A stretch of DNA of 9,483 bases from Methanomicrobiales archaeon (GCA_013415575.1 JAAEES010000029.1:1-9483), one strand, 5' to 3'. Numbered from the stretch's first letter, positions 1 through 6,280 are shown. Notes: generated by a model not told the origin, from the letters alone. Numbers and translations: made by a program.

Positions 1-396
1 CCCGTCAACTGACTTGAGGACGATGAGGTCAAGTGAGAGAGAAGCTGCAACCCAGGCTGCAATGGTATCTGATGTTACTGCCCAGGTGTGCGGAAGGGGG
101 TCGGCATCCCTGAGCAAGAGATAGGGCAGGAGCACCTCAAGGGTGTCCGGAACATGCAGAATTGTGGCAGGAGAAATTCCCTCCGCTGATACAAGCCAGC
201 CAAACTGCTCCATGGCGCAGATAGCCATCCAGTGTGCGGCATCAGCCTCCACAGGGGTCTCCCTGACAAGACGGGCGAACCTGCCTCCTCCCGGGACGAT
301 GAGGGCAGGGCGCCGGCAGGAACGAAGCACATCGAGGAGAGGCCTGAAATGATCAGCAAGGCTCCCCCCCATCTTCACCACCACCGGATCTTCCAT
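1..396 (-). CDS. mfnE: Amino acid kinase family protein, probable 5-(aminomethyl)-3-furanmethanol phosphate kinase, N-terminal part (runs off left edge)
   Basis: The 132 visible codons read from ATG at 396 to the window edge without a stop. The N-terminus VVVKMGGSL is the nucleotide-binding strand and glycine loop of amino acid kinases, followed by LIVPGGGRFA near residue 35 and HTWAVTSDTIAAW and LKSVDG near residues 104-132. This order matches the methanogen MfnE type (about 200-220 aa), which phosphorylates 5-(aminomethyl)-3-furanmethanol phosphate to the diphosphate for methanofuran synthesis; such proteins are often mislabelled as glutamate 5-kinase or uridylate kinase. The missing C-terminal third would hold the rest of the ATP site. 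An in-frame ATG at 411 is possible, but 396 lies 28 bp from a TATA element and no Shine-Dalgarno is visible, so a leaderless start at 396 is preferred. The family is secure; the exact substrate is inferred. Confidence 0.75.
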   Translation of the reverse strand, partial: MEDPVVVKMGGSLADHFRPLLDVLRSCRRPALIVPGGGRFARLVRETPVEADAAHWMAICAMEQFGWLVSAEGISPATILHVPDTLEVLLPYLLLRDADPLPHTWAVTSDTIAAWVAASLSLDLIVLKSVDG

Positions 397-419
397 GCAA
401 TGAGATATCATTTCGCGGG

Positions 420-427
420 ATTAATAA
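420..427. promoter_or_regulatory. Near-palindromic TATA box shared by the divergent genes at 396 (-) and 452 (+)
   Basis: The sequence attaataa reads as a TATA-like element on both strands (ttaataa on plus, ttattaa on minus). Its centre at about 424 is 28 bp from the ATG at 396 and 28 bp from the ATG at 452. This is the usual archaeal spacing from TATA centre to transcription start, and neither gene has a Shine-Dalgarno site. Both transcripts are therefore inferred to be leaderless and driven from one site. Confidence 0.6.
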
Positions 428-451
428 CCCGGGCCCTCGAACCGGTGTGCT

Positions 452-2119
452 ATGCGCAGGCTTTTCCTTCTCCTGATCCTGCTGCTCATCTCGCCGGGTG
501 CTGCGCTCCAGATCATTGAATTTTGTCCAGACCCGTACCTTCCCGGTGATCCTGATGAGTATCTGGTCCTGGAAGGGACAGGCAGCCTCGATGAGGTTGT
601 TATATCGGACGGCGAGGGGGGATTCCGGTTCCCGGCCGGCTCCCGCATCTCGGGACAGCTGGTCATAGCCCGGAGCGGCGCGGCGTACCAGATGACACAT
701 GGACGAGATCCTGATTTCGAAATCTATGATTACAGTGCATCGGTGCCCGAAATTGTCAGGAGTGGGAATCTCCAGCTCTCAAACAGCGGCGATCAGCTGA
801 TGCTCTACGAAGGCAACCGACTGTCGCAGGAGATCGTATGGCCGCGGGACGTTGAGGCGCGGCAGGGCCAGATCCACTTCCTTGAAGGAGATACCTGGGA
901 TCCCCGCGTGCTGATGATCGGGCAGTCGCGGTTCGCACCTGCGGTCTTTACCGGGGTTGACGGGGTGGCTTTCACCGCACCGGACTGCTCTCTTGAAATC
1001 TATGAGGATGCCGTGGAATCGGCCGAAGATAGCATCCTGGTCAATGTGTACGAATTTACCTCTCTTCGCATGGCGCATGATCTCCTTGATGCGCGGTTGC
1101 GGGGGGTGGAGGTGAAGGTCCTCCTCGAGGGGGGACCGGTCGGGGGAATCAGCGATGAAGAACAAGGGGTCATCGGTATTCTCCGGGATGGCGGAATTCC
1201 GGTCTCACTCATGACTTCGGATGACAGGGTGCATGCCCCCTACCGGTTCGATCACGCCAAATTCATGGTGATCGATAATGCCATGGTGCTCGTGACCAGC
1301 GAAAACTTCAAATCGAACGGCTTTCCCGAACAGGGCCTGTCGGGAAACCGGGGATGGGGTATTGTCCTTGAACACCCCGGGGTCGCCAGCTATTTCCAGG
1401 AGGTGTTTTCGTATGATGCCGGAGGGGCCTGGGTGACACCCGCAGGGGGAACGGGAGGATGCACCGATGAGCAGGTCCGGCCAGCCTACCGGATGGAGTT
1501 CTCCCCGATCAGGTTTTCCAATGCGACGGTAATTCCGGTTATTGCCCCGGATACTGGCCGCCTGGTGGAAGACCTGATCGGTCAGGCTGAAGAGAGTATC
1601 GATATCGAACAGGCGTACATCACCAACCAGAGTGATGGATCCTTCAATCCCTTCCTTGCCTGTGCACTGGATGCTGCACGGAGAGGTATCAGGGTGCGGA
1701 TCCTTCTCGACTCATATTACTACAATACTGAAGAGGAGGATGACAACGATGAGCTCGTTGCCATTCTGAACGCTCTTGCCATCAGGGAACAGATCCCGCT
1801 CGAGGCACGCTGTGCTGACCTGGCCGGAAATAACCTTGAGAAGATCCACAACAAGGGAGTCATCGTCGATCGGAAGCTGGTACTGGTCAGCAGCATCAAC
1901 TGGAACACCAATTCGCCGACCTTCAACCGGGAAGCAGGGGTGATCATCGATCACCCTGACGTCGGTGATTATTTCTCACAGGTTTTTGAGGATGACTGGG
2001 AAGGGGGAGGAGCACATCCGGGGGTGGCGGGACCTGACCTGAAGAAGATTGGGATTGCCGTAGCGATGGTTGTACTGCTGGTTCTGCTGTGGATGTGGCG
2101 GAGAAAGAGGGTATGGTAG
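452..2119 (+). CDS. Exported, membrane-anchored phospholipase D-family protein with lamin-tail-like domain
   Basis: This 555-residue protein starts with a signal peptide (residues 1-18, MRR then a leucine-rich core ending near PGAA). Residues 20-130 resemble a lamin-tail (LTD) domain: IIEFCPDPYLPGDPDEY, ISDGEGGFRFPAG and LSNSGDQLMLY. Two phospholipase D domains follow, each with an intact HxK(x)4D motif: H268, K270, D275 and H466, K468, D473, with downstream SENFKSNG and SSINWNTN. A single helix at about 533-549 followed by RRKRVW should anchor the C-terminus, so the catalytic part faces outside. PLD enzymes use the two HKD histidines to cleave or transfer phosphodiesters in lipids or nucleic acids; the substrate cannot be read here, although LTD domains often accompany extracellular nucleases. 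The start at 452 is leaderless. The gene ends 11 bp before a convergent regulator gene. Confidence 0.88.
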   Translation: MRRLFLLLILLLISPGAALQIIEFCPDPYLPGDPDEYLVLEGTGSLDEVVISDGEGGFRFPAGSRISGQLVIARSGAAYQMTHGRDPDFEIYDYSASVPEIVRSGNLQLSNSGDQLMLYEGNRLSQEIVWPRDVEARQGQIHFLEGDTWDPRVLMIGQSRFAPAVFTGVDGVAFTAPDCSLEIYEDAVESAEDSILVNVYEFTSLRMAHDLLDARLRGVEVKVLLEGGPVGGISDEEQGVIGILRDGGIPVSLMTSDDRVHAPYRFDHAKFMVIDNAMVLVTSENFKSNGFPEQGLSGNRGWGIVLEHPGVASYFQEVFSYDAGGAWVTPAGGTGGCTDEQVRPAYRMEFSPIRFSNATVIPVIAPDTGRLVEDLIGQAEESIDIEQAYITNQSDGSFNPFLACALDAARRGIRVRILLDSYYYNTEEEDDNDELVAILNALAIREQIPLEARCADLAGNNLEKIHNKGVIVDRKLVLVSSINWNTNSPTFNREAGVIIDHPDVGDYFSQVFEDDWEGGGAHPGVAGPDLKKIGIAVAMVVLLVLLWMWRRKRVW

Positions 2120-2130
2120 GATAAGGGGGG

Positions 2131-2439
2131 CTAGTCTCTCTTCAGGGTGCACCGGCAGATGTCGCATACCGTGATTCCGGCATCCGAACCGGCTATTGAA
2201 TGGGCCCACTGGTCGATCAGGGTGTTGAGTTCGGTGGAGAGCTCGACCTTCGATTCACCTCTCTTTCCGCTCAGGTATTGCGAAATGGCCGCCCGGCTCA
2301 CACCAAGCCTTTTTGCTGCATCGCTCTGGCTGATTCCTTCACGCTGCACGAGGCGGAGGACCATCTCTGCCCGCATGGCAGGGAGATACTTCCGGACCAT
2401 GATATCACAGACCTGGATGTCACACCCTGCATCCTTCAT
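2131..2439 (-). CDS. Small XRE-type helix-turn-helix regulator with paired cysteines (COG2522-like)
   Basis: This 102-residue protein has a helix-turn-helix at about 33-58, EGISQSDAAKRLGVSRAAIS followed by QYLSGKRG. That sequence, and the preceding KYLPAMRAEMVLRLV, is typical of the archaeal XRE-like regulators grouped as COG2522. Cysteines lie at both ends: C6 and C11 at the N-terminus and a CxxCxC cluster (VCDICRC) near the C-terminus. They could bind a metal or Fe-S cluster, as inferred from pattern only. Unlike ThiR-type relatives it has no C-terminal ligand domain. The ATG overlaps the stop of the upstream winged-helix gene (ATGA), with an AGGTG Shine-Dalgarno 8 bases before it, so the two are very probably co-translated. 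It is convergent with the PLD gene. The target genes are unknown. Confidence 0.82.
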   Translation of the reverse strand: MKDAGCDIQVCDIMVRKYLPAMRAEMVLRLVQREGISQSDAAKRLGVSRAAISQYLSGKRGESKVELSTELNTLIDQWAHSIAGSDAGITVCDICRCTLKRD

Positions 2440-2666
2440 GCAGGCACCTGCTGGGATTCCCGGTTCTGGTAGATAATCTGCCGGGCGTCCCTGAAATTGA
2501 ATTTTTCAATGATCAGCTGGTTTTCCTTGAGCTTTTTCAATGCATACCTGACAGTCCGCGGCGCTAAGTTGCTGCGGCTGACAATCTCTTTGTGGGTCAT
2601 CGCACCGCCCTCATCGAGCAGGTGCAGAACGGTCCTTGATGACGGGGGAAGGTTCACGTCATGCAT
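2436..2666 (-). CDS. Winged helix-turn-helix (MarR-like) DNA-binding protein
   Basis: This is a 76-residue single-domain protein. After LPPSSRTVLHLLDEGGAMT, the recognition region at about residues 25-48 reads KEIVSRSNLAPRTVRYALKK, then a wing-like LIIEKFNFRDARQIIYQ. The PRTVRYALKxLKE signature is shared by many small euryarchaeal winged-helix proteins. It is the first gene of a two-regulator operon and overlaps the next gene by ATGA. No Shine-Dalgarno precedes the ATG at 2666, so a leaderless start is likely. A perfect 17-bp palindrome (2674-2690) sits between the presumed TATA region and the start, which suggests autorepression. No ligand domain is present. What it controls besides itself is unknown; the divergent OB-fold gene is the obvious candidate. 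Confidence 0.82.
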   Translation of the reverse strand: MHDVNLPPSSRTVLHLLDEGGAMTHKEIVSRSNLAPRTVRYALKKLKENQLIIEKFNFRDARQIIYQNRESQQVPA

Positions 2667-2673
2667 GGTATAG

Positions 2674-2690
2674 TGTTAACAGCGTTAACA
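2674..2690. promoter_or_regulatory. Perfect palindrome, candidate operator for the divergent regulator / OB-fold genes
   Basis: The sequence is tgttaac-agc-gttaaca: two 7-bp arms that are exact reverse complements around a 3-bp spacer. It lies 7 bp upstream of the winged-helix ATG (2666) and about 48 bp upstream of the OB-fold start (2739). AT-rich gatatgtt on the minus strand (2689-2696) is about 26 bp from the winged-helix start and may be its TATA box. A dimer bound at the palindrome would then block its promoter. The binding protein is inferred to be the adjacent winged-helix protein. Confidence 0.6.
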
Positions 2691-2738
2691 TATCAACCTG
2701 TCGATTTAATGACCCTCAAGGGGCAGACAAAAAAAGGT

Positions 2739-3113
2739 ATGCTTCTCCGCCAGGAACAGATTGCGTTTGGTCTGCTGTGTGTGGTGACCGGAGTCATCAT
2801 TGTATCCACCGTGGTGCTTGGCGGCATCGACAAAACGAGCATGGCACAGGAGTTCCGGGATGAGACAGCTGACGGCGTCCTGGTCCGCGTAACCGGGGAG
2901 ATCCGGGATCTGCAGCAGACCAGGACGGGGGGTCACTTCACGGCCCGGGTGGAAAATGTCCGGATTTTCATTCCCTCCACGGTTGCCGAAAGCGTAGTGC
3001 TCACCGAAGGAGATCTCGTCTGCATAACCGGGACGGTCGGGACATACCAGGGTGAAAAGGAGATCGTAGTGCGGGCACACGAGGATATCACGGTTCAGGA
3101 ACGGCAGGGGTAG
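2739..3113 (+). CDS. Membrane-anchored OB-fold protein
   Basis: From ATG 2739 this is 124 residues. A hydrophobic helix (about 8-29, IAFGLLCVVTGVIIVSTVVL) acts as signal anchor, then residues 46-119 form an OB-fold of the tRNA-anticodon-binding type: VLVRVTGEIRDLQQT, FTARVENVRIFIP, and GDLVCITGTVGTYQGEKEIV. OB-folds of this kind bind single-stranded nucleic acid, and here the domain would lie outside the membrane. In-frame ATGs at 2709 (adds 10 residues) and 2661 are possible; 2661 would place the start beyond the palindrome and is unlikely. 2739 is favoured because a TATA-like tttaat lies at 2705-2710 and the protein then begins just before the membrane helix. The 3' end overlaps the convergent HEAT-repeat gene by 26 bp. 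Function unknown. Confidence 0.7.
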   Translation: MLLRQEQIAFGLLCVVTGVIIVSTVVLGGIDKTSMAQEFRDETADGVLVRVTGEIRDLQQTRTGGHFTARVENVRIFIPSTVAESVVLTEGDLVCITGTVGTYQGEKEIVVRAHEDITVQERQG

Positions 3114-3672
3114 CGGACTCTTCCGCATCCGTCCCGGAGGAGACCTCATTTCCGGATATGACCCGGATTGCCAGTTCTGCAGCCTTGCGTACCGATTCAT
3201 CCGGATCAGAGCATGTTTCCTTCAGGGGGCCGAGCGCCCGCTCATCACCGATCGCGCCGAGCGCCCATGCAGCATGCTTCCTGACATGGGGTTTCCCGTC
3301 GTTGAGCGCATCTATCAGCGGCTCAACCGCTCTCCGGTCCCGGATTCTTCCGAGGCCGATTGCCGCCCCAATCCTGAGCCATTTTTCATCGGACTTCAGC
3401 GCCCTGATGAGCGGCTCAACCGCCCTGCTGTCACCGATAGATCCGAGCGATTTGGCAGCAAGCCATGATACATCAACAAACGGATCATCGAGCGCTTCGA
3501 TGAGGGGCTGCACTGCAGTCTGGTCACCAAAGATCCCCAGGGCTTCGGCGGCTTTCCACCGGGTATCAAGGTACGGGCTCTTTAACAGGTCGATGAATTC
3601 CCGTATCCTCCTCCTGCGGGCATTGATCTCGACATATTTCCCATTCGGTTCAGTCGAATCCTCTCCGTTCAT
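3088..3672 (-). CDS. HEAT-repeat (PBS-lyase type) protein
   Basis: This 194-residue protein is made of tandem 31-residue HEAT repeats. The register is marked by aspartates at 50, 81, 112 and 143, each in a (G/R)D-x-x-A(V/L)-x-PL pattern, with a fifth weaker unit to about residue 174. A basic N-terminal stretch (RRRRIREF, 19-26) precedes them, and a low-complexity acidic/proline tail (about 178-194) follows. Such solenoids bind proteins and have no catalytic residues; the partner cannot be inferred. Upstream of ATG 3672 is a purine-rich ggggagagggg Shine-Dalgarno-like stretch, and a TATA-like cttattat at about 3708-3715. It lies 98 bp downstream of nadC on the same strand but behind a T8 tract, so it probably has its own transcript. 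Its end overlaps the OB-fold gene. Confidence 0.88.
   Translation of the reverse strand: MNGEDSTEPNGKYVEINARRRRIREFIDLLKSPYLDTRWKAAEALGIFGDQTAVQPLIEALDDPFVDVSWLAAKSLGSIGDSRAVEPLIRALKSDEKWLRIGAAIGLGRIRDRRAVEPLIDALNDGKPHVRKHAAWALGAIGDERALGPLKETCSDPDESVRKAAELAIRVISGNEVSSGTDAEESATPAVPEP
3318..3423. repeat. Intragenic 93-bp-period repeat in the HEAT gene
   Basis: The 13-mer gcggctcaaccgc occurs identically at 3318-3330 and 3411-3423, exactly 93 bp (31 codons) apart. This is the DNA trace of HEAT-unit duplication (both encode AVEPLI), not a separate element. Confidence 0.7.
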
Positions 3673-3707
3673 GCCCCTCTCCCCTTATCGCGCAGTTGGG
3701 ATCGAGG

Positions 3708-3715
3708 CATAATAA
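3708..3715 (-). promoter_or_regulatory. TATA-like element for the HEAT-repeat gene
   Basis: On the minus strand aaaaaacttattatgcc gives an AT-rich TATA-like core centred near 3712. Start of transcription would fall near 3685, leaving a leader of about 13 nt that carries the purine-rich ribosome site before ATG 3672. Confidence 0.4.
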
Positions 3716-3736
3716 GTTTTTTGATATTCATCCAAT

Positions 3737-3744
3737 AAAAAAAA
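3737..3744 (-). terminator. T-tract terminator after nadC
   Basis: Eight consecutive T on the minus strand (plus-strand a8), inside ccttttttttattgg, start 27 nt past the nadC stop. Archaeal RNA polymerase terminates at such U-tracts without needing a strong hairpin. It separates the NAD operon from the HEAT-repeat gene. Confidence 0.6.
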
Positions 3745-3770
3745 GGAATTTCAGTGCCGTTCGCGGTTTG

Positions 3771-4598
3771 CTACCCGATATCAAGGCTGACATCGAAATT
3801 CTTCACGCTATGGGTGAGTATGCCTGCACTGATAAGATCGACGCCCGGGAGTGCATAGGAATGGAGGTTCTCCTCATCGATACCGCCCGATACCTCGATG
3901 AGCACCCGCTCTCTCATTCCCCCGTCTTCGAGGAGGATGAGCGTAGCCTTCACCTGACCAGGGGTCATGTTGTCGAGGAGGAGGATATCGGCACCTGCAT
4001 CAGCCGCCGCCATCGCCTCTTCGGGAGTGGTGACCTCAACCTCAACCTTTCGGTAGACCGATGCCCTTTTTGCCGCACGAACTGCTTCATCAGCAGGGAC
4101 CAGGGCAAGGTGGTTGTCCTTGATCAGAATACCATCCGAGAGGCTGAGCCGGTGGGGGTCTCCTCCACCAAGTGCGACCGCCTTCTTGTCAAGTGTCCGG
4201 AGCCCGGGAGCGGTCTTCCGGGTGGCCGCGATCCTGCACCTGTATTCCGCCTGATTGAGCAGGAGGATACAACGTCTCGTTCGGGTGGCGATTCCACTCA
4301 TCCGCCCGATAATGTTCAGGGCGGTCCGCTCCACGAGGAGGATAGATCGTGCCGGCCCTTCGAGATCCAGGACCGGCGTTCCGGACTCAACGGAATCGCC
4401 ATCAGCTGCCCCCTGATTCACGGTTACGCCGAAGTGCTTAAAGAGGAATGCCGCCTCTTCGAGCCCGGCAATCACACCCTCTTCCCGTGCCACGATGCGG
4501 GCACGGCACCGGATATCCCCAATGACGGCATCTGAGGTAATATCTCCGAACGGGGCATCCTCCCTGATGAAGGAGAGGAGGCACTCAGGATCTATCAT
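3771..4598 (-). CDS. nadC: Nicotinate-nucleotide diphosphorylase (carboxylating) / quinolinate phosphoribosyltransferase
   Basis: This 275-residue protein is full length for the family. It converts quinolinate and PRPP to nicotinate mononucleotide, CO2 and pyrophosphate, the last step of de novo NAD synthesis before the common pathway. Visible signatures in order: an N-terminal domain with EDAPFGDITSD (13-23); ERTALNIIGRMSGIAT (90-105); the PRPP/quinolinate-binding TRKTAPGLRTLDKKA (126-140); GGGDPHR (144-150); LIKDNH (158-163); VEVEV (185-189); LLLDNM (206-211); and SGGI (237-240) before DLISAGILTHS. All the usual catalytic lysines and arginines appear present. The start codon overlaps the nadA stop (ATGA) and is preceded by a strong GGAGGGGG Shine-Dalgarno inside nadA. 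It is the last gene of the nadX-nadA-nadC operon. Confidence 0.96.
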   Translation of the reverse strand: MIDPECLLSFIREDAPFGDITSDAVIGDIRCRARIVAREEGVIAGLEEAAFLFKHFGVTVNQGAADGDSVESGTPVLDLEGPARSILLVERTALNIIGRMSGIATRTRRCILLLNQAEYRCRIAATRKTAPGLRTLDKKAVALGGGDPHRLSLSDGILIKDNHLALVPADEAVRAAKRASVYRKVEVEVTTPEEAMAAADAGADILLLDNMTPGQVKATLILLEDGGMRERVLIEVSGGIDEENLHSYALPGVDLISAGILTHSVKNFDVSLDIG

Positions 4599-5500
4599 GC
4601 CGGCCCCCTCCCTACGGCAATCATCCGGTCGATTGCTACCCGTGCACGGGAAGCGACATCCGGATCAAGGGTTACCTCGTAGCGCAGGGTCTCGAGCGAA
4701 CGGCAGAGATCCTGCAGGGTAATCTTTTTCATATCCTCGCAGATCGCCTCTTCCTTAATATAGAAGGTCTTTTGGGGAAAGAGAGTTCCCAGCCGGTATC
4801 CCATCTCCCGTTCGGTGAGAACATTCCATGCCTCGGCGTCAGGTGCTGCCCTGACCATTCCTCCGGTCGATGCAATGACATCCGCACCTTTCTGGATTTC
4901 AGGGCGGCATTCGGGGTGACAAATGATCTTTCCTCCTCGCATCCTGGCCTCCTCAAGGTCATGGAGGGTGAAGGCATCATGCACATAGCAGTGTCCTCCG
5001 GGGGGGAGTGGGATGATCTCCTTTTCAGGAACGAGGTTCTGGACGTATGCGGCAAGGTTGCAGTCCGGCCCGAAGAGGACTTCCCTGGTTTCGAGTGAGC
5101 GGACCACCCTGACCGCATTGGCTGAGGTGCATACGATATCAGCCAATGCCTTGCTCTCCGCGGTGCTGTTGACGTAGAGAACAACAGAGGCGTCCGGGTG
5201 GGCCGCCCGTGCCTCCCGAATCATGTCAGGGGTGAGCTGGTGGGCCATCGGGCAGGTGGCATCCTTCACGGGCAGGAGGACCGTCTTTCCGGGATTGAGG
5301 ATCTTGGCCGTTTCTGCCATGAAATCGACCCCGCAGAGCACGATCACCGCAGCGGTGGTCTCTTTTGCAGAGAGTGCGAGATCCAGGCTGTCTCCGACGA
5401 TATCCGCAATATCCTGGATCTCCGGCCGCTGGTAGTTGTGAGCGAGGATGACCGCATCCCTCTCTTTCCTGAGCGCCTGTATCCGTTCCGGTATATTCAT
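4595..5500 (-). CDS. nadA: Quinolinate synthase (NadA)
   Basis: This 301-residue protein is the length of the short archaeal and Thermotoga-type NadA. It condenses iminoaspartate with dihydroxyacetone phosphate to quinolinate using a [4Fe-4S] cluster with three cysteine ligands. Candidate ligands in the expected positions are C83 (ATCPMA), C171 (GGHCYVHDAF) and C254 (EEAICEDM). Other signatures are ILAHNYQRPEIQDIAD (18-33), GDSLDLALSA (36-45), YVNSTAESKALADIVCTSAN (109-128), FGPDCNLA (143-150) and STGGM (211-215). The ATG overlaps the nadX stop (ATGA), and its own stop overlaps the nadC start, so the three are translationally coupled. The cluster is oxygen-labile, fitting an anaerobe. Confidence 0.97.
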   Translation of the reverse strand: MNIPERIQALRKERDAVILAHNYQRPEIQDIADIVGDSLDLALSAKETTAAVIVLCGVDFMAETAKILNPGKTVLLPVKDATCPMAHQLTPDMIREARAAHPDASVVLYVNSTAESKALADIVCTSANAVRVVRSLETREVLFGPDCNLAAYVQNLVPEKEIIPLPPGGHCYVHDAFTLHDLEEARMRGGKIICHPECRPEIQKGADVIASTGGMVRAAPDAEAWNVLTEREMGYRLGTLFPQKTFYIKEEAICEDMKKITLQDLCRSLETLRYEVTLDPDVASRARVAIDRMIAVGRGPA

Positions 5501-6258
5501 GTGCCCACCACGAGCGGATCATCGATATGATTCAGCAGTGACAGGATGGAAAGAGCTGCAAGGTAGCTCGTTGCCGGATTATCGGGGCTTGGGAGATTGC
5601 TGACCCTGATGTACAAATCCCCGAAGGCTCCTTCGGCAAAGATCTCATGGACATTCCGCTCCACGTCAGGATCCACAAACAGCTCGACATCGGCATCCCT
5701 CCCGCAGGCGAGGCTGAGTGCAACCGATACGTTCACGTTCCGGGGAAATTCCTTGATGCACTCGTTTGCCTTTCCCTGAAAGACCAGTGTCCGTTCGGTG
5801 GCAGCGATGCCGAGCGATGCCGGGCTCTTGGTGGTCCGGAGCAGCAGACGGGTCAGGGGGGATATCTGGCCCACCTTCAGGTTATCCAGGCCACAAATCG
5901 CTCCGCTGGGGATATACACTCTCTTCCCTCTGGTTCCGGCTGCAGAAACGACTTCTTCCCTGAACGAAGGATCAGCGAGCGCTCCGACGCTCATTATGAC
6001 CAGGTCTTTCCGGTGGCGGAGAATGGCGTCTGCATAGGCGTGCACGGCCTTCACCGATGCTGCTTCCACTACGAGATCGAAGTCTGCCTCGATGAAACTC
6101 TCAAAATCTTCATACGCCCTTCCACCGGTCAAACGGGCTAGCTCCTCGGCCTTCTCGGGAATCCTGTCATAGAGTGCAACAATCTTCCAGGTACCCTGGT
6201 AATTCCCGATAATGTGACCGACATTTCCACATCCGAGCAGCCCGATGGTGATCATCAC
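5497..6258 (-). CDS. nadX: L-aspartate dehydrogenase (NadX-type)
   Basis: This 253-residue NAD(P)-dependent dehydrogenase oxidises L-aspartate to iminoaspartate, the substrate of NadA, and replaces the oxygen-using aspartate oxidase NadB. A Rossmann motif GLLGCGNVG starts at residue 6 (GxxGxGxxG). The family signatures IPSGAICGLDNL (116-127), PRNVNVSVALSLA (172-184), H204 as likely catalytic histidine, and NPATSYLAALS (227-237) are visible. The protein begins MM; ATG at 6258 or 6255 are equivalent candidates. No Shine-Dalgarno is seen and a TATA-like ttaac centre near 6284 lies 26 bp upstream, favouring a leaderless start. It is the first gene of the NAD operon and diverges from the methylthiotransferase gene. 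Confidence 0.93.
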   Translation of the reverse strand: MMITIGLLGCGNVGHIIGNYQGTWKIVALYDRIPEKAEELARLTGGRAYEDFESFIEADFDLVVEAASVKAVHAYADAILRHRKDLVIMSVGALADPSFREEVVSAAGTRGKRVYIPSGAICGLDNLKVGQISPLTRLLLRTTKSPASLGIAATERTLVFQGKANECIKEFPRNVNVSVALSLACGRDADVELFVDPDVERNVHEIFAEGAFGDLYIRVSNLPSPDNPATSYLAALSILSLLNHIDDPLVVGT

Positions 6259-6260
6259 TA

Positions 6261-6279
6261 GATGATAGACAATACCATC
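6261..6279. promoter_or_regulatory. Imperfect palindrome upstream of nadX, candidate operator
   Basis: The sequence gatgatagacaataccatc pairs at 6 of the 7 outer positions (GATGxTA...TAxCATC) around a 5-bp centre. It lies between the nadX start (6258) and the presumed TATA element (6281-6288), where a repressor would block the promoter. No regulator is identified, and the match could be chance. Confidence 0.3.
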
Positions 6280-6280
6280 G

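Noticed and set aside
75..359. Minus-strand open frame of 94 codons overlapping the mfnE-like gene
   Set aside because: It is a shifted frame of the same strand; the in-phase frame with VVVKMGGSL and PGGG motifs is the real gene. The 7-C run at 364-370 was checked and reads correctly without a frameshift.
353..700. Minus-strand open frame opposite the start of the PLD gene
   Set aside because: It crosses the divergent promoter and the PLD signal-peptide region and has no recognisable features.
2440..2452. Small inverted repeat gcaggcacctgc upstream of the XRE-type regulator
   Set aside because: It contains the AGGTG ribosome site and end-of-gene codons of the upstream gene; five-pair arms with a 2-base loop are too short to call a functional hairpin.
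3696..4535. Long plus-strand open frame opposite nadC
   Set aside because: nadC on the other strand carries every family signature; the opposite frame has no recognisable domain and only exists because of GC-rich codon bias.
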